Shown here: in pieces, positions 8,148 through 18,555 of the stretch | How positions within the stretch are numbered: position 1 is the first letter of the stretch | Layout of the letters: every line of letters begins with the position of its first letter | IMG/VR virus record: IMGVR_UViG_3300001533_002457 | Coordinates: 1 to 50,509 of that record | DNA length: 50,509 nucleotides | From: a virus | Strand: one strand, 5' to 3' | The notes under the pieces: model-generated | Seen by the model: only the letters and a program-made list of their open reading frames with translations | What the model was told of the DNA's origin: nothing | Database searches by the model: none | Position numbers and translations under genes: made by a program

Positions 8148-8382
8148 ATTTAGGATTTAATATATTTGTAATATTATACAGCATAGATTTAATATCAGTT
8201 ACATCACTTTTTAATGAAGTAACCTCATTCTGAATAGAATCTATTCTTTCTTTCTCAGAATTTAACTTTTCTCTCTGTTTCATATAAGAATGAAATTCAA
8301 GATGGTTTTTATTTACAATTGCACCATTTCTGGTATCTCGATATAAACCATCTTGACCTTCGACTGGAATATAATAATTCAT
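8143..8382 (-). CDS. Small coiled-coil protein in the baseplate-neck gene run
   Basis: The product is 79 residues from the ATG at 8382, which follows the stop of the 2571-residue gene by one base; an upstream TTG in frame is unlikely. The N-terminus NYYIPVEGQDGLYRDTRNGAI looks like a small beta hairpin. Residues 35-75 form a coiled coil (QREKLNSEKERIDSIQNEV). Similar short proteins are common beside this giant gene in cyanophages (from memory). It may be a chaperone or a trimerising tail component; function unknown. Confidence 0.7.
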   Translation of the reverse strand: MNYYIPVEGQDGLYRDTRNGAIVNKNHLEFHSYMKQREKLNSEKERIDSIQNEVTSLKSDVTDIKSMLYNITNILNPKS

Positions 8383-8383
8383 A

Positions 8384-11300
8384 TTATGCAAGTGCAATAC
8401 CTCTCAGATTTCTAATCAGTGGAACATTAGATTGATCTGTAGATGTTCCAATAATTTTTATTCTAAATGACCTGAATGGAACAGCATCATCAATACTGAA
8501 CTTCAATTCCTTGTATAAATTGAAAGAAGGTTCTGGTTGATATGAATCTACTTTTGGTACTTTAAGATCAGAACTACCATCATTATTAGAAATATCGATA
8601 ATAGAACCATTTGATGATATATTAGAATAACCTGGGAAAGGTATGAATATAGTTTCACTTGGTTTTACATCCTGATTTAGTGAATAAAATACTCTTATAT
8701 CATTATAATTACTTACATATGCATCAAGAATAACTTGTAGTGATGTTGCGGGATTCTCTAAAATAACATTTTTAGAAACATAAAAGAATCTATTGGGATC
8801 ATTTTCTGTACCATTTACTCTGAAATCTGCACTATAATTTGTAATAGGTCTATTAACTCGATTCATAGTGTATACGACAGAAGCATTATCAAGATCTACA
8901 ACAGGGCTGAGTCTTGAATCTGATGAAATTAGATTCATAATCATAGAGAATGATTTTTGACCAGGGAAAATTTCACTATCTAAAATGTTTGATTCATTTA
9001 CTTTAGATGCAATCATTCTTTGAGAATCAAAATAGTTCTTGTCAAATAATGTTACTTGTTGATAACCTTCATCAATAAATGATTGTTGATTCCCAGATAT
9101 ACTTGTAGCAGAAATTGTTCTTACCTGAGAAATTATATTTGTTCCAGTAGGAGTTATAGTTGTAATTTTTGGAGTAATTAATGAATATGGAAGATTATAA
9201 GTTCCTTTAACATCGGGTCCACCAGCTGATTTACTTTGATTGAAATACAACGGACTATACCCTTCAACATTACCAGGAGCTCTGTTTGTACCATTAGTAT
9301 TCATCAATATTCTTATATAATAATAATCCAAACCAATAGGATCATCAATATCAGAAGAAATAACGTTTGCCAATTGATGAGAAGTATTAATTCTTCTTAG
9401 AGATACACCATTAAGTTGATATTTGTAAACTAATTCACCTTCAGCATGAGTTTCTGGTATTGTATTATCAACTCCTCTCGTTATTCCAGACAATGTTCTA
9501 CCATTTATTCCAGAATAAGAAATAATTTCATTTCCAATTTTGATATAACCAGAATTTGTGTTTCCAACTCCAATATTTTCAAATGTTGCAAAATTGGTTG
9601 CAGCATCATCCAAAGTAATGAATGATGTAGAATCAAAGGGATATTGTACAGTTAATTTCGCAGGTATGACATCACTCTTTACTCCTTCAATTTCCACTCT
9701 ATTAACATTAGAATACATTCCATGATTTCTTTGTAAGACCTTAATATATGTTCCAGGATTATCTACATAAATTGGATTCTGAGGAATTACATTACCACCT
9801 ACACTATAATTTAACTCTGTAGAGATACCAGAACTTGTGGTATAGAAAAGATTGTTCAATACATTGAAATTACCCTGAACATCATCTATAACTAACTCAT
9901 TATTTCCTAGAATCGTACTTACAGATAACTGAATACCTGATCCAAGATTTTCACTTCCTATTGAAATTGGAGTTAAGACATCACCTACAACATGTCCAGT
10001 TCCACCATTATTGATTGTTGCTCCAAGTGCGACACCATTAGAAATGGTAATATCTGCTGTAGCATTAATACCAGATCCAGTTATAGAAGTAAGAGCAACT
10101 CCTGTATAGGTAAAATGACCAACAGAAGGTGTATAACCTACTCCAGGATTTGTAATTGATAGATCAGATGTTACAGAACCAGCAAACGCTACAAGAGTAC
10201 CAGAAGCAGGATTATTTTCTTGTGTGATAAGATTTCCTATTGATAAACCAATATCATTGACAGTTGTACCAAGTCCAACTCTTATTTTTCTTGATTCTAT
10301 GACCAATCCGTTTGGATCAATTTTTTCAAGTGAAGATGGTAAATCTGGATTAAACATCTGGAATGCTCCAGTCTGTCTAAAATTAGCTCTATATAACTCA
10401 AATTTAAGATCTTCATACTGACTTGGCGTCCAAACAGAAGCATTTTGTGATTTGAACAATGAACCAAGAAGTGGTTGTTCCGTTACAAGAATTTGTCCAC
10501 TTTCTTGTGAGATGGTCTGAACATCTGGTTCACCCATTCTACTGATCCATACTCTATATTCAGTTGAATGTGATAATAGAACAATCGAATATTCAGTTCT
10601 ACCATTAAGATAAACAGGCGAATCAAAGGTTACTGTTGTTGGAACTGTTGCGTTTTCACTTACAACAATATCAGCAGGATCAATGTCAACCTGAGAGAAT
10701 GGTAATATCCTATTAGTTGGAGTTCCCAAACTTACTTCTCTTAACTGTACTGTTACAGGTAAATTAATATCTTTGGATTGGAAATATATGTCAATCTTAG
10801 TAACAAAAATTCCTGTATCGTCATCAACAAAAAATGTTTGAGCTAATGGGTCTACTTGTTGTGTAATATTTCTTATATTATTTGTTACATTAGTGATATT
10901 GTTGTTTACATTAGTTACATTAGTTACATTAGTAATATTTTGTTGGACATTAGTTACATTAGTGATATCTTGTTGAATATTTGTAATATTAGTGATATCT
11001 TGCTGAACATTCGTAATTACATCAAATCCACTTTCAATTGATATTGTATTTGATGTGAATTGATCCCCAGTTCTTCTTACCTGACTGAAATCTGCAGTTT
11101 CAACAGTTGCATTTCTTAGAGAAAGAGTAGTTTCCTGGGTATTATCTACACTTCCTTCTGAATAGAAATTACCTTCACCTGCAGTTGTTGTCGTACCTTC
11201 AATTCCACTGTTAATTCTACTACTGGTCAATCTAAAAATAGATCTACCAGTTTCAAATACAGGATTAGCACTATTTGCACTGTCTGGAACTCTATATGAA

Positions 11301-14300
11301 CCAATAATAGTTCCAACTCTATCACTTATCAATCTAACATTTGTAATTGCTGCTTGAGCACCACTAGAAGATCCAACTAATTTCATTCCAGTAGCAATAT
11401 ATCCTTCAAATTGAGGAAAATCTTCTGATTGTAAACTAAAAGTATCTACATTTAAAATAGTTGAAGATGCTGAATATACCGAAGGTATCAGATTATTTCT
11501 ATCATATGGATTTTCATCAAAAACATCTGTAGGAGAATTATATGGACCATATTTATGATTACTATTAGCAACTCTGAATCTAATTGATGCTTCTGCAGAA
11601 GAAGAAATTTTCTCAGAACCACCATTGTTCATTGTCCCAACAACTCTTTCACCTACTCTGAAAACTCCATGTACCATTTGGATTTCAATGAGTTTTGGAG
11701 TAATAAATTTGTTTACATCAACTTCATCAAAGAAACTGTATAATCTAGTATATGGTTTAAATCTAGTACCAGTAAATTGTATATTTCGTGATCTCATAAA
11801 GTGTATGATATCACGACTTACTACTCTATCACCAAGAGATTCTGTTTCTATTACTTCATTTACAATTGATTGTGAACCAGTTCTTTGTTGATCTAGTGAT
11901 ATTGAACCACGAGCAGTAATATTGTTTACAATAGCATCACTTGCGTCTACAATTTGATTTATTCCAACATCAGCACCTTGAAGTAAATTATTTACAAGAC
12001 CATTAGATATAACATCCGATGCACCTTGAATAAATTGTTGATTATTTGAAAGTGAAAGGTCCATGTTGACCCCAACAGTTTCCCAAGAATTCCAAATAAC
12101 AGGGCTGACACCTTGTCTTGTACCATCTTCTGTTGTTGATATTTCAGCACCAAGTGCTTCGGAGATTCCTTGGAAAGAACCCTCCATCATTACATTATTG
12201 ACTTCCATAACATTGACATCAATCCAAACATCAACATCTGGCTGAAGTTTGATACTTCCATTCCAAAATTGTACAAGAAATGGAGTAACATTTTCCACTC
12301 TAGTTGCATAAGGTTGTTTAAGCCAAGAGACATTGGTATAATCAAGTGATATACATCTTCCATTTCTTTTTACATTACTTCCTATAACTTCTGCATATTC
12401 TGTATCTTGATTTGCATTTGAAGTAGTTCCTATACCAGTAATTGCAGAAGTTCCTAACTCAAGATTTAAAGATGTTGTATAATGTGATGGCCTAAGAATA
12501 CCTTTTTTAGTATCTACACTATTTCTTACACCGATTTGAGTATCTTGTGGTTCAAGACTTGTAAAATTATCTACAAATACTCCAGACTTAAATCTGTTTA
12601 GACCATTAGAGTCTTCAACAAATAGGTTGAGTGTATTTTGCTCAAGAGAATTTAAGGACGTGTAGTATTCAAGATTTTTAATTCTTTGTTCTAGTTTTGC
12701 GATATCAGTCATCTGATATCTCTTATGCTCTACAAAATTTACTTTTGCGTCACTTACATTGTACAAATATGCAGGTAAAAACACATTTGCAATGTTCATA
12801 GCACCACTTATACTATCAGGTAGACGTGGTTGATCATTTGGAGTTCCATATGAAATACTAAACGTTCCATTTTTATCCACATAAATTCTATCTGCTCTAG
12901 GAAGATAGTATTCATATCCAAGAGTCATTGATTCATCAGAAGCAATAATATGTGGGGAACTATGTTGATTACCTTCAACAGAATCGGCAAATGATCTACC
13001 ATCAAATTCAAATGGTGATCTAACACCTTCAGACACAACATAGTCAACAACTCTAGGTCTAACATCAATTATGTCAGAATTTCTTCTTCCATTTACAGTT
13101 GATATTTCATCTCCGTAGTTGAAAGATGAATATGAATTTACAGTTGTAATATCACCCTCATCTGAAGTTGCATAATTAGCGGTCTCATAGAGTATTTTTA
13201 GTTTTTTTGTAGGAATTGCAGAAGATGCCTTTCTTATGATTCTAGAATAATCATAGAATGAACCTTTTTGACCGTTATTAAAAATGAAGTTTTTGATAAT
13301 ATTTTTAGATCCAATACTGACACTAGATGTTACAGCTGAAACATTAGATCTATCAAAAGTCACTACTTCATTATTTTTAAATACTATATTATTCAAATAT
13401 ACAAAAGATACTTGTGTATCTGAGGTTCTCTCCAAAAATATTGCTTTTGCACCACTTACATTTCCAGTAATTGTTTCTCCGATAATTAAATCAGTTGTTG
13501 TGGAAGTAGGACCATCCATTTGACCTAAAGTCATATTTGGAGAGGTTGGATTAGTAGTATCTTCAGATTCAAATATTCCGTAAATCTTAATTACATCTGG
13601 AGTATTGAGAGAAATTATGTCATCTTGTACTCTTGTTCCGAATGGATAATTACCATAAATCAGTCCATCATTCAATGAAGTAGTTCCTACTCCAGAAGCT
13701 GAATTTGAGGATTTATCAACAATTATACTGTTGGATATTGATTTGAGTTTTGATTTTGATGATATATTTGATTTACGTATTGTAGTAATTAGTTTAGAGT
13801 TAGTATCATTTGTACCAAGACCATTTATCTGTAATTGTGTAGAACCATTAGTCAAGTTTACTTTATCTTGAGTGAGAATTTCTGTACTACCATCAGATCT
13901 TATTAAAGTATATCTTTCTTCATCAAAGGGAAGAAATACTTCATTTGTTTTTGCTGTTATGACAGGTGTAGAATTATTTGTAATATTTGTTGTATATTGT
14001 CTTCTGATTACCAATTCTGAATTAATCAAATTGACTGAAGAAATATTTTTCTTTGGGAATATACTATAAAGAGATTCATTATCAGAAATATTTCCAGAAC
14101 CTACATTTCTCTGTATTTTTGTACTTATGACTTGAACATTTGAAATATTTTCTGTAGTTTGTGGTACTTCTCCATCACAAACACCTGTTACTGTAGTAAC
14201 ACCAGTAATTGTAATGTTTGTTCTACCTACACCTGTAACCCTACCATATGATACAATATCAAATGTTGGTCTAGAATATCTAATAAGATTCCCTTCTGAT

Positions 14301-16099
14301 ACGATCCCAACAAAAGAAAATCCAGGATCAACAGGAATAGATATTTCTGATTCATTTCCAGATACTACACTAGCAGAAGCATTACCAATCGTAAAAACTG
14401 GAGATTGAATCAAATCTGCACTAAAAGTGGAACCTGTTCCGACTATACCATAAACAGATTTTACATCAGAGATTTCAAAATTTTTAGAGTCAGTAACAAA
14501 TCTAGAGTCATCAACAACCCCGTTAAAAATTAATCTTTCTCCTTTAAAAAAGTTTCCATTTACTCCATATGCAGTCAATGAAGTACCAACAACAGAATTT
14601 TTTAGAAATCCTGTTGCTCCACTAGATTCACCTTTAATATGTACAGGAGTACTCAAAGAAACAGACTCGTTTAGTGAAATATCTGTATATGTTTGAACAT
14701 CAAATAGAGACAAATCCCAGCGATTTAGATTTGGAAAAGTACTGTCATACGAACCAGACTCAAGTGCAAAATCATATATTCTTGCTACACCAATTTCTTT
14801 ACCTACTGGAGATTCTGGATCTGTACCAACTCTTGTACTTCTCAAACTTAAAGTATTTGATGTATTGATACCGATAGTTACCGAACCATAAACATTATTT
14901 ACTTCTAGTGTTGGACCAAACCCAAAGTTTACTGCTTGATTTTTAATTACTTTTGTAGTTCTTGGTTTTTGAAAGTCCATCAACGTAGTTGAGAGAGTTT
15001 CAACCTCATAACCTTTCACATAAGCTTTACCTGGGGAAATCTTGTAAATACCAAGATCGTCACTCGGAGTATTACCTTGAGAAGTTGTTTGATTTACTGT
15101 AAAAATTCCTCTATTACCTTTTTCATCATTTAAACTATTTTTGACACTTGTAGTAAATTCTTTTACATAATAATGACCAGATTCATCAAAAGTTCTTCTT
15201 GCAAATTCATCACCAATAAAACTATATTCAGTATTTTTATTGACCGTTCTCAATTCTCCATTTAGGACTTCTGCCAACTGAACAAAATTACTTTCATTAA
15301 AACTATCTGATTCTTTTTTTGATAAAGTGGCAGAAATTTTTAAACGATCTGCACCTGGAGCAGTAAAATTATTAAAACCTCTGGCGTTATCATTCAAATT
15401 CTGATCAATGTCAGATGAAATAATTTCTTCAATAACATCTAATCCTACTCTATAAGAAGGTGTGTTACCATACTGATCAAGAATTAGAGTTTGAGACTCT
15501 ACATCAACGAAGTAACCTCTTAAAAAATATATTCCTTGATTTAAATAAAATGCCGAACCAATAGCAGAAGCATTTGTAGGAATAGTTGTTGCAAATCCTT
15601 CTCCTGCTGCAATGAATGTTGTTGCATAGGAAATATTTGTATTAGTAATTAATATTTCACCACTTACAAAAGTATTAACTTCTTCATCAGAAGATGCTGA
15701 ATTTTCATAGTTAAGATATAATGTATATACTCCTCTTTCAGAATCTTGATCTGTAATATATTTTACAACTTTGGCAGTAACACCTGAGGTTTGACCTATA
15801 ATTGTGGTTCCAACAATTTGATCAAGATAAATCCCAACAGAAATTCCAAGGAAATCTGACTCAATTTGAATACAATAAAAATTTTTGACGTAAGTAAGAT
15901 CACCTGGAATTACTTTTGCCCCTTCTTTGAAGAAATGGTTACCCATTTCTTCAATTTGATTTTGAAGAATAGACTGGAGTCCTGTTAATTCTCTTGCTTG
16001 AACAGGGTATCCAGGTTTAAATAAAACTTTGTAATAATTTTGGTTTTCATCAAAATCATCAAAGTAAGGAGCAACGTTTAGATTAGTTTCCTGTGGCAT
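8384..16099 (-). CDS. Giant baseplate/tail structural protein, DUF4815-like N-terminus
   Basis: The product is 2571 residues. The N-terminus (YFDDFDENQNYYKVLFKPG, VQARELTGLQSILQNQIE) is the DUF4815-type start found on large phage tail proteins. It contains repeated GQTSGVTAKV or GSSSGAQAAI blocks. Around residue 1700-1750 is a low-complexity run of NITN and NVTN units, followed by a conserved domain (DPLAQTFFVDDDTGIFVTKIDIYF). A GYIKIGNEIISYSG module lies near 2186. It sits between gp8 and gp13, where T4 has gp9, gp10, gp11, gp12 and wac, so it may replace the gp10-centred part of the baseplate. That role is inferred from position. Confidence 0.82.
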   Translation of the reverse strand: MPQETNLNVAPYFDDFDENQNYYKVLFKPGYPVQARELTGLQSILQNQIEEMGNHFFKEGAKVIPGDLTYVKNFYCIQIESDFLGISVGIYLDQIVGTTIIGQTSGVTAKVVKYITDQDSERGVYTLYLNYENSASSDEEVNTFVSGEILITNTNISYATTFIAAGEGFATTIPTNASAIGSAFYLNQGIYFLRGYFVDVESQTLILDQYGNTPSYRVGLDVIEEIISSDIDQNLNDNARGFNNFTAPGADRLKISATLSKKESDSFNESNFVQLAEVLNGELRTVNKNTEYSFIGDEFARRTFDESGHYYVKEFTTSVKNSLNDEKGNRGIFTVNQTTSQGNTPSDDLGIYKISPGKAYVKGYEVETLSTTLMDFQKPRTTKVIKNQAVNFGFGPTLEVNNVYGSVTIGINTSNTLSLRSTRVGTDPESPVGKEIGVARIYDFALESGSYDSTFPNLNRWDLSLFDVQTYTDISLNESVSLSTPVHIKGESSGATGFLKNSVVGTSLTAYGVNGNFFKGERLIFNGVVDDSRFVTDSKNFEISDVKSVYGIVGTGSTFSADLIQSPVFTIGNASASVVSGNESEISIPVDPGFSFVGIVSEGNLIRYSRPTFDIVSYGRVTGVGRTNITITGVTTVTGVCDGEVPQTTENISNVQVISTKIQRNVGSGNISDNESLYSIFPKKNISSVNLINSELVIRRQYTTNITNNSTPVITAKTNEVFLPFDEERYTLIRSDGSTEILTQDKVNLTNGSTQLQINGLGTNDTNSKLITTIRKSNISSKSKLKSISNSIIVDKSSNSASGVGTTSLNDGLIYGNYPFGTRVQDDIISLNTPDVIKIYGIFESEDTTNPTSPNMTLGQMDGPTSTTTDLIIGETITGNVSGAKAIFLERTSDTQVSFVYLNNIVFKNNEVVTFDRSNVSAVTSSVSIGSKNIIKNFIFNNGQKGSFYDYSRIIRKASSAIPTKKLKILYETANYATSDEGDITTVNSYSSFNYGDEISTVNGRRNSDIIDVRPRVVDYVVSEGVRSPFEFDGRSFADSVEGNQHSSPHIIASDESMTLGYEYYLPRADRIYVDKNGTFSISYGTPNDQPRLPDSISGAMNIANVFLPAYLYNVSDAKVNFVEHKRYQMTDIAKLEQRIKNLEYYTSLNSLEQNTLNLFVEDSNGLNRFKSGVFVDNFTSLEPQDTQIGVRNSVDTKKGILRPSHYTTSLNLELGTSAITGIGTTSNANQDTEYAEVIGSNVKRNGRCISLDYTNVSWLKQPYATRVENVTPFLVQFWNGSIKLQPDVDVWIDVNVMEVNNVMMEGSFQGISEALGAEISTTEDGTRQGVSPVIWNSWETVGVNMDLSLSNNQQFIQGASDVISNGLVNNLLQGADVGINQIVDASDAIVNNITARGSISLDQQRTGSQSIVNEVIETESLGDRVVSRDIIHFMRSRNIQFTGTRFKPYTRLYSFFDEVDVNKFITPKLIEIQMVHGVFRVGERVVGTMNNGGSEKISSSAEASIRFRVANSNHKYGPYNSPTDVFDENPYDRNNLIPSVYSASSTILNVDTFSLQSEDFPQFEGYIATGMKLVGSSSGAQAAITNVRLISDRVGTIIGSYRVPDSANSANPVFETGRSIFRLTSSRINSGIEGTTTTAGEGNFYSEGSVDNTQETTLSLRNATVETADFSQVRRTGDQFTSNTISIESGFDVITNVQQDITNITNIQQDITNVTNVQQNITNVTNVTNVNNNITNVTNNIRNITQQVDPLAQTFFVDDDTGIFVTKIDIYFQSKDINLPVTVQLREVSLGTPTNRILPFSQVDIDPADIVVSENATVPTTVTFDSPVYLNGRTEYSIVLLSHSTEYRVWISRMGEPDVQTISQESGQILVTEQPLLGSLFKSQNASVWTPSQYEDLKFELYRANFRQTGAFQMFNPDLPSSLEKIDPNGLVIESRKIRVGLGTTVNDIGLSIGNLITQENNPASGTLVAFAGSVTSDLSITNPGVGYTPSVGHFTYTGVALTSITGSGINATADITISNGVALGATINNGGTGHVVGDVLTPISIGSENLGSGIQLSVSTILGNNELVIDDVQGNFNVLNNLFYTTSSGISTELNYSVGGNVIPQNPIYVDNPGTYIKVLQRNHGMYSNVNRVEIEGVKSDVIPAKLTVQYPFDSTSFITLDDAATNFATFENIGVGNTNSGYIKIGNEIISYSGINGRTLSGITRGVDNTIPETHAEGELVYKYQLNGVSLRRINTSHQLANVISSDIDDPIGLDYYYIRILMNTNGTNRAPGNVEGYSPLYFNQSKSAGGPDVKGTYNLPYSLITPKITTITPTGTNIISQVRTISATSISGNQQSFIDEGYQQVTLFDKNYFDSQRMIASKVNESNILDSEIFPGQKSFSMIMNLISSDSRLSPVVDLDNASVVYTMNRVNRPITNYSADFRVNGTENDPNRFFYVSKNVILENPATSLQVILDAYVSNYNDIRVFYSLNQDVKPSETIFIPFPGYSNISSNGSIIDISNNDGSSDLKVPKVDSYQPEPSFNLYKELKFSIDDAVPFRSFRIKIIGTSTDQSNVPLIRNLRGIALA

Positions 16100-16104
16100 A
16101 TCTC

Positions 16105-17664
16105 TTAGAATTGCAAGATAACTTTAACATCTTCTTTCTGAGAAGATGATCTAGTGACTGAGGGTCTATTGTCAATATAAATTATATCACCAGAGTACTT
16201 TTTGACTTCTGGATTTGATACTCCATTATTAAATTCTTGACCCAAGTAGTAGGTCCTATTATTTATTACTGTAGAAACACCTGAAAAAGAATTGTCAATT
16301 TGTAATGTATTACCAGTTGTAGGTGAAATACTCAAATTTCCACCAGTAGTGGGTGATGATGCAAATCGTAATAATTCAAATCCATATACTGGAGATGTAT
16401 TCTGAGAACCATCAGTATTAAATCCCGATGTTCTTCTATCTTGCCAATACTTTAAAATTCCAGTCGAAGAATCATAAGAAACAACTCTTCCTACAGCTGT
16501 TGAACCAAGACCTACAGTTTGAGTAACAAAAGAATCGGGTCTAAATGTTGCTTCACTATATCCTGTACCTACCAATTTTAATGCATAAACTGCACTAGCT
16601 TTATCTAAAGTAAGATTAGTTGTAGAATCATATGTTGATGGATTTTTTACAATTCCAACTTGAGAAAACTGATTTCCTATTATAAAGTCTGGATTTTGAG
16701 TGTCATTTTCAAATCTTGCATATGTCAAAACATTATATGCACCAAGTTCCCTATAAATGTCAGCACCATGACCTCCTGGAGGAGGAATAATAACATCAAA
16801 TACTGGAGAAATAGATCCAGTAGGAACTCCACCCCCATCTAAGTCTAGGGTTCCGAATGTATAGTTTGAACCACCATTTGATACAGTTACTGATTCTACC
16901 TTTGAATCATTATTAATAACTACAGTTGCCTCAGCCCCTCTACCATCTCCTTTTATAGGAACTCTGGTATAAGTAACATTGGCAGTACCAAGTCCTACAC
17001 CTCTATTCCTAATGGTAACAATTTTTAATTGACCACTAGTTGATGCATTTTCTCTTACTGCACTATAAGAGGAGTTACTTTCCCAGTCAGTTGGAACCGC
17101 TATGTAATTTGTAGAATCAAATTTAATAATTTGATTAGGTTTGACTGTATACAGATATTTCCATATATAACCATCACCACTACTTCCTGCTTCTCTTGGT
17201 TCTAAATCTGTAAAGTTTGGTTCATCTAGAGAAGGACCACCTCTAAAATTATTTTCTGGACTAGAATTGTTATATAAACAAATATAAACTTTATACTCAC
17301 TATTCATTACATAGAAATTTGAGTCATAAATATCAAAAACTCCAGATGGTTGTGAAGGATTATCTCTAGTAATATCATTCCTCCACATATCATATGTTGT
17401 TCCTGACTGCCAAGTAATCTTTCTAATAACTTGACTCACATCTCCAGAATTTATTTTCTTAAGGGCCAACATTGTGTCCCAATAATAATTAGATTCATCT
17501 AAATTATCTTTTGGTGCCGGAGGATTAGTATTCCAATCAGATTGAAACTCTGAAGAATCTGGTAATCCAATCCATGCATAAAAAGAATTATCTGATGACT
17601 GAACAGCATCAACAAAATTCTTTGCATTTAAAATACGAAGTTGGTCAGTAATTATCGCAGCCAT
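16105..17664 (-). CDS. 8: Baseplate wedge protein gp8, enlarged
   Basis: The product is 519 residues (T4 gp8 is 334). Matching blocks are YAWIGLPDSSEFQSDW, a YWDTMLALKKI region, GDGYIWKYLYTVKP with YIAVPTDW (T4: GDGYVWEYLFEIPP, YIVVPWPEE), and the end YSGDIIYIDNRPSVTRS..VILQF (T4: HSGEMIYMENRPPIIMA..NILFTF). The extra length lies between about residues 205 and 470 and includes GGSNYTFGTLDLDGG and NRGVGLGTANV repeats of the same style as the gp14 insertion. Gp8 is a wedge component contacting gp7 and gp10. Confidence 0.93.
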   Translation of the reverse strand: MAAIITDQLRILNAKNFVDAVQSSDNSFYAWIGLPDSSEFQSDWNTNPPAPKDNLDESNYYWDTMLALKKINSGDVSQVIRKITWQSGTTYDMWRNDITRDNPSQPSGVFDIYDSNFYVMNSEYKVYICLYNNSSPENNFRGGPSLDEPNFTDLEPREAGSSGDGYIWKYLYTVKPNQIIKFDSTNYIAVPTDWESNSSYSAVRENASTSGQLKIVTIRNRGVGLGTANVTYTRVPIKGDGRGAEATVVINNDSKVESVTVSNGGSNYTFGTLDLDGGGVPTGSISPVFDVIIPPPGGHGADIYRELGAYNVLTYARFENDTQNPDFIIGNQFSQVGIVKNPSTYDSTTNLTLDKASAVYALKLVGTGYSEATFRPDSFVTQTVGLGSTAVGRVVSYDSSTGILKYWQDRRTSGFNTDGSQNTSPVYGFELLRFASSPTTGGNLSISPTTGNTLQIDNSFSGVSTVINNRTYYLGQEFNNGVSNPEVKKYSGDIIYIDNRPSVTRSSSQKEDVKVILQF

Positions 17665-17681
17665 TTTAAAAAGACTTTTTT

Positions 17682-17690
17682 CTTATTTAT
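17682..17690 (-). promoter_or_regulatory. Late-type promoter box (ATAAATAAG)
   Basis: ATAAATAAG on the minus strand, immediately after the stop of the 277-residue gene and 18 bases before the gp8 ATG. Confidence 0.55.
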
Positions 17691-18523
17691 TAGACTAATG
17701 TAAGAGTAGTTGAACCTACACCAACTACTGTAAAGGTTAAAGTATTTCCTGAAAAAGTAATCTGACATGCTGATGTTGAAGCAGCACTTATAAATCCACC
17801 TATCGATGTTACAATCCCAGATGCATTAATTTGATTAAAGGTAGAAGTTCCTTCAGTATTAATACCAACAATACTATTTCCGATTCCAGTTAAATTTGAC
17901 CCATCACCAACAAAAGAAGATGCTGTTATAATTCCAGATACATTAATACCAGATTGAACTTGAATACTACCAGAAACTTCTACTCCATTTTCTGTAGTTT
18001 CAAACTTTTTTTGATTATTATAGTATAAATCTATACCATAATTTGTATCCTGGTTGGTAGTATAAATTACAGTATCTCCATCAGAACTCAATAAAGAAAA
18101 TTGATCTGATCTTATATTAAAATTACCGTAATTATCTTGTATTATATTTCCATCATTTTGGTCATGATACATACCAAACTCGGAATTATCTCCAAATAAT
18201 ATTTTTTTAGTATCACCCAACAAAAGAGATGAACCAAGACTCACATTACCAGTTAGTGTAGAAACTCCTGATATTGATAAATTGGTTGATGATAACTGAC
18301 TTGGAATTAATGAAGTAATCTCTACAGAACCATATTCAGTAGAAATACTGACATTTGTTCCTGTAGTAATTTGAGTTACAATTCCAACAAAAAGATCAGT
18401 TCCATCACCCACCAAATTATAGATTTCAGAAAAATTATCATTAACTTTTTTAGCACCATCTAAAAGTGTATCACCTGTACCATCATTTGGAACAGAACCA
18501 GTATTAATACCTTGATATGCCAT
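17690..18523 (-). CDS. Fibre-like structural protein (277 residues)
   Basis: The N-terminus NTGSVPNDGTGDTLLDGAKKVNDNFSEIYN is a module found at the start of many cyanophage tail and fibre proteins. The middle holds beta-strand blocks (ISGVSTLTGNVSLGSSLLLGD, KILFGDNSEFGMYHDQNDGN) and an ASSFVGDGSNLTGIG segment typical of fibre shafts. It is placed between the giant gp7-slot protein and gp8. It is probably a baseplate-attached fibre or decoration, inferred from context and composition. Confidence 0.75.
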   Translation of the reverse strand: MAYQGINTGSVPNDGTGDTLLDGAKKVNDNFSEIYNLVGDGTDLFVGIVTQITTGTNVSISTEYGSVEITSLIPSQLSSTNLSISGVSTLTGNVSLGSSLLLGDTKKILFGDNSEFGMYHDQNDGNIIQDNYGNFNIRSDQFSLLSSDGDTVIYTTNQDTNYGIDLYYNNQKKFETTENGVEVSGSIQVQSGINVSGIITASSFVGDGSNLTGIGNSIVGINTEGTSTFNQINASGIVTSIGGFISAASTSACQITFSGNTLTFTVVGVGSTTLTLV

Positions 18524-18546
18524 TACTATAATTCATGTTTGTTTTT

Positions 18547-18555
18547 CTATTTATC
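18547..18555 (-). promoter_or_regulatory. Late-type promoter box (GATAAATAG)
   Basis: GATAAATAG on the minus strand directly follows the stop of the 4034-residue gene and stands 24 bases before the next ATG. Confidence 0.6.
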
